NCBI GenBank assembly: GCA_028824575.1
Contig: JAPPDN010000938.1
Coordinates: 1 to 8,025 of the forward strand
Source: Candidatus Poribacteria bacterium
Lineage (GTDB): Bacteria; Poribacteria; WGA-4E; WGA-3G
Direction: 5' to 3'
Length of the DNA stretch: 8,025 nt
Position 1 is the stretch's first letter. Every line of letters starts with the position of its first letter. The position numbers were made by a program, and so were the translations under genes. This document shows, piece after piece, positions 6,653-8,025 of the stretch. The notes under the pieces were generated by a model. It ran no database searches. It was not told the origin of the DNA and was given only the letters and a program-made list of their open reading frames with translations.

Positions 6653-6654
6653 TT

Positions 6655-8004
6655 TTAGAAAATCCCGGCAATCGGTTCGCCTTTCACCAATTCGCGTGGT
6701 TGATCTAAATGGTTGTAGACGATCGTGTGCGGATCAATACCGAGTGTATGGTAGACCGTCGCGAGGATGTCGCGTGGATGCACGGGGTTCTCAAGCGGTG
6801 TAGACCCTGTTGTATCGGACTTCCCGTAAACCTGCCCACCTTGGACACCTGCGCCTGCGATTAGCCCTGTGTAGCAATAGGGCCAGTGGTCGCGTCCGTC
6901 AGGAGCGTTGCTATTACCAGAGGTACTAATACCCATCCGCGGCGAGCGTCCGAACTCACCAATCGCTAAGACGAGTGTATCCTCTAACATCCCACGTTGA
7001 TCCAAGTCTTCGAGTAGTGAGGAGACAGCACTATCTAACTTCGGGCAGTGAAGGTTCTTCAAGGGACCGAAGTTGGTTGCGTGCGTATCCCATGCTGTGG
7101 TGTTTGGATCACCGTTGGCAACAGAGGGCCAGTTCACCTGAACGAACCGAGTGCCTGCCTCGACCAATCGCCGTGCAAGGAGCGCGCTCTGTCCGAAGGT
7201 GTGTCTACCGTAGCGATCGCGCATCTCATCTGACTCTTGGGACAGATCGAAAGCGTTACGTGCCCGCTGGGATAGGATAAGGTTGTACGCCTTCTCATAA
7301 TACTCATTCAAGGCGTAGGAGTCCGCCACCTTATCAATTTCGGGCATACTGGCATTAATCGTCTCAAGGAGATTTTTCCGGCGTTTCAGACGCACGGGTG
7401 GCACCTCTGGACGCAAGCTTAAGTCGTCAAGGTTAATATCCTGATTCGGATCCTGGAAGAGGAAGTAGGGATCGTAGGCTCTCCCCAAGAAACCGGCGTT
7501 TCCGCCTTTACCGATGATATTACTCTCTTGCATCGGACGCGGAAGTTGGACTGCCGCGAGCATCGGTTCATCGGGTGGTCGATAATTTGAGATATGCGCT
7601 GCGGCATTGGGATGGTCGGCAGGTGAAGGTGGATCGAGCTGCCCAGAAGGAGCAACTTTGTCCGGCGTTTCGCCAGTAACCATCTGATACATTGCAGCGG
7701 TGTGGTTGAAAAGCCCTGCGGGTGTGTAACTTACCGAACGGATCAAGCAGGCTTTGTCCATCTGCTGTGCCAAACGTGGCATCGTCTCGGATAACTGAAT
7801 CCCTGGTACGTTGGTCGGGATCGGTTTGAATTCACCGCGAATATTTGAAGGGGCATCGGGTTTTGGATCCCAGATATCAAGGTGGCTAGGACCGCCTTGT
7901 AAAAAGAGAAGGATGACCGAGTTGGCTTTTCCCCATCCGTTTAGCGGTTTAGCGGGATCAACTGCCGTATTCGCGTTCGCTTGGAGTGACAATACCTGTG
8001 GCAT
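6655..8004 (-). CDS. DUF1501 family protein, 5' end missing
   Basis: 449 aa are readable from the first ATG (8004), but the frame stays open to the window edge and the N-terminus looks internal. Residues 1-12 (MPQVLSLQANAN) resemble the end of a signal peptide, whereas DUF1501 proteins usually start some 25-40 residues earlier with a twin-arginine signal. Landmarks: LFLQGGPSHLDIWDPKPDAP (33-52), IRGEFKPIPTNVPG (55-68), MPRLAQQMDK (75-84), NHTAAMYQM (100-108), YGRHTFGQSALLARRLVEAG (265-284), FVQVNW (287-292), WDTH (305-308), GEFGRSPRM (349-357), GRDHWP (370-375) and GAGVQGGQVYGKSD (384-397). DUF1501 is related to the alkaline phosphatase/sulfatase fold. No reaction is established that I can name, so hydrolysis of a phosphate or sulfate ester is only a possibility. 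Members are often exported by Tat and found near DUF1549/DUF1553 or PPC-domain genes; here a PPC protein lies 229 nt downstream on the same strand. The true start is not in the window, or is disrupted by the inverted repeat at the edge. Confidence 0.93.
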   Translation of the reverse strand: MPQVLSLQANANTAVDPAKPLNGWGKANSVILLFLQGGPSHLDIWDPKPDAPSNIRGEFKPIPTNVPGIQLSETMPRLAQQMDKACLIRSVSYTPAGLFNHTAAMYQMVTGETPDKVAPSGQLDPPSPADHPNAAAHISNYRPPDEPMLAAVQLPRPMQESNIIGKGGNAGFLGRAYDPYFLFQDPNQDINLDDLSLRPEVPPVRLKRRKNLLETINASMPEIDKVADSYALNEYYEKAYNLILSQRARNAFDLSQESDEMRDRYGRHTFGQSALLARRLVEAGTRFVQVNWPSVANGDPNTTAWDTHATNFGPLKNLHCPKLDSAVSSLLEDLDQRGMLEDTLVLAIGEFGRSPRMGISTSGNSNAPDGRDHWPYCYTGLIAGAGVQGGQVYGKSDTTGSTPLENPVHPRDILATVYHTLGIDPHTIVYNHLDQPRELVKGEPIAGIF

Positions 8005-8025
8005 TAGTCTGCCACAGGTATTGTC
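7988..8025. repeat. Perfect 16-bp inverted repeat at the window edge
   Basis: The left arm (7988-8003, gacaatacctgtggca) is the exact reverse complement of the right arm (8010-8025), with a 6-nt loop, ttagtc. The left arm is codons 1-6 of the readable DUF1501 frame. The right arm runs to the last base, so the palindrome may be longer. A coding sequence folding exactly back on itself at a sequence end is typical of an amplification or assembly chimera. A natural hairpin is the alternative. Confidence 0.9.

Noticed and set aside
7988..8025. Rho-independent terminator at the window edge
   Set aside because: The stem overlaps the coding start of the DUF1501 frame and has no T-tract on either side.

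Overview
The window looks like a fragment of a Candidatus Poribacteria genome, or a close relative (sponge-associated or marine PVC-adjacent lineage). Four things point that way: a secreted WD40 protein ending in a dockerin-like segment and a FlgD-like 'YPNPFNP' tail; a PPC/IPT-domain protein beside a DUF1501 protein, a pairing known from Planctomycetes and Poribacteria; moderate GC; and intergenic spaces filled with degenerate heptamers. The lineage call is inferred from protein style. There is no rRNA or other phylogenetic marker apart from tgt.

Layout. Bases 1-38 are a heptamer array. A plus-strand gene (56-2581) encodes an 841-aa exported protein with 14 WD40 blades, dockerin-like calcium loops and a C-terminal FlgD-type Ig domain. 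The other three genes are on the minus strand, so the WD40 gene and tgt converge at about 2590. Reading along the minus strand the order is: a DUF1501 protein (from about 8004 down to 6655, 5' end missing), an 847-aa secreted PPC/IPT/Ig-like protein (6425 down to 3882), and tgt, the queuosine tRNA-guanine transglycosylase (3747 down to 2596). No tRNA, rRNA, transposase or CRISPR array was seen.

How the genes relate. The DUF1501 and PPC proteins are both predicted to act outside the cytoplasm and probably form a functional pair of unknown substrate. The WD40 protein is also exported. tgt is a housekeeping tRNA-modification gene with no other queuosine gene in view.

The most unusual layer is non-coding. 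Every intergenic gap carries short degenerate tandem heptamers (consensus CTGATAA on one strand, TTATCAG on the other). They lie within a few bases of the ORFs, and their orientation mostly follows the neighbouring gene. One array supplies the last codons and the stop of tgt. Another creates a spurious upstream ATG for the PPC gene. A third holds an AT-rich hairpin that keeps the 7-nt phase.

Both window edges look like assembly breakpoints. The left edge lies inside a heptamer array. The right edge is a perfect 16-bp inverted repeat that coincides with the missing N-terminus of the DUF1501 gene, so the last ~20 bases may be an amplification or assembly artefact.
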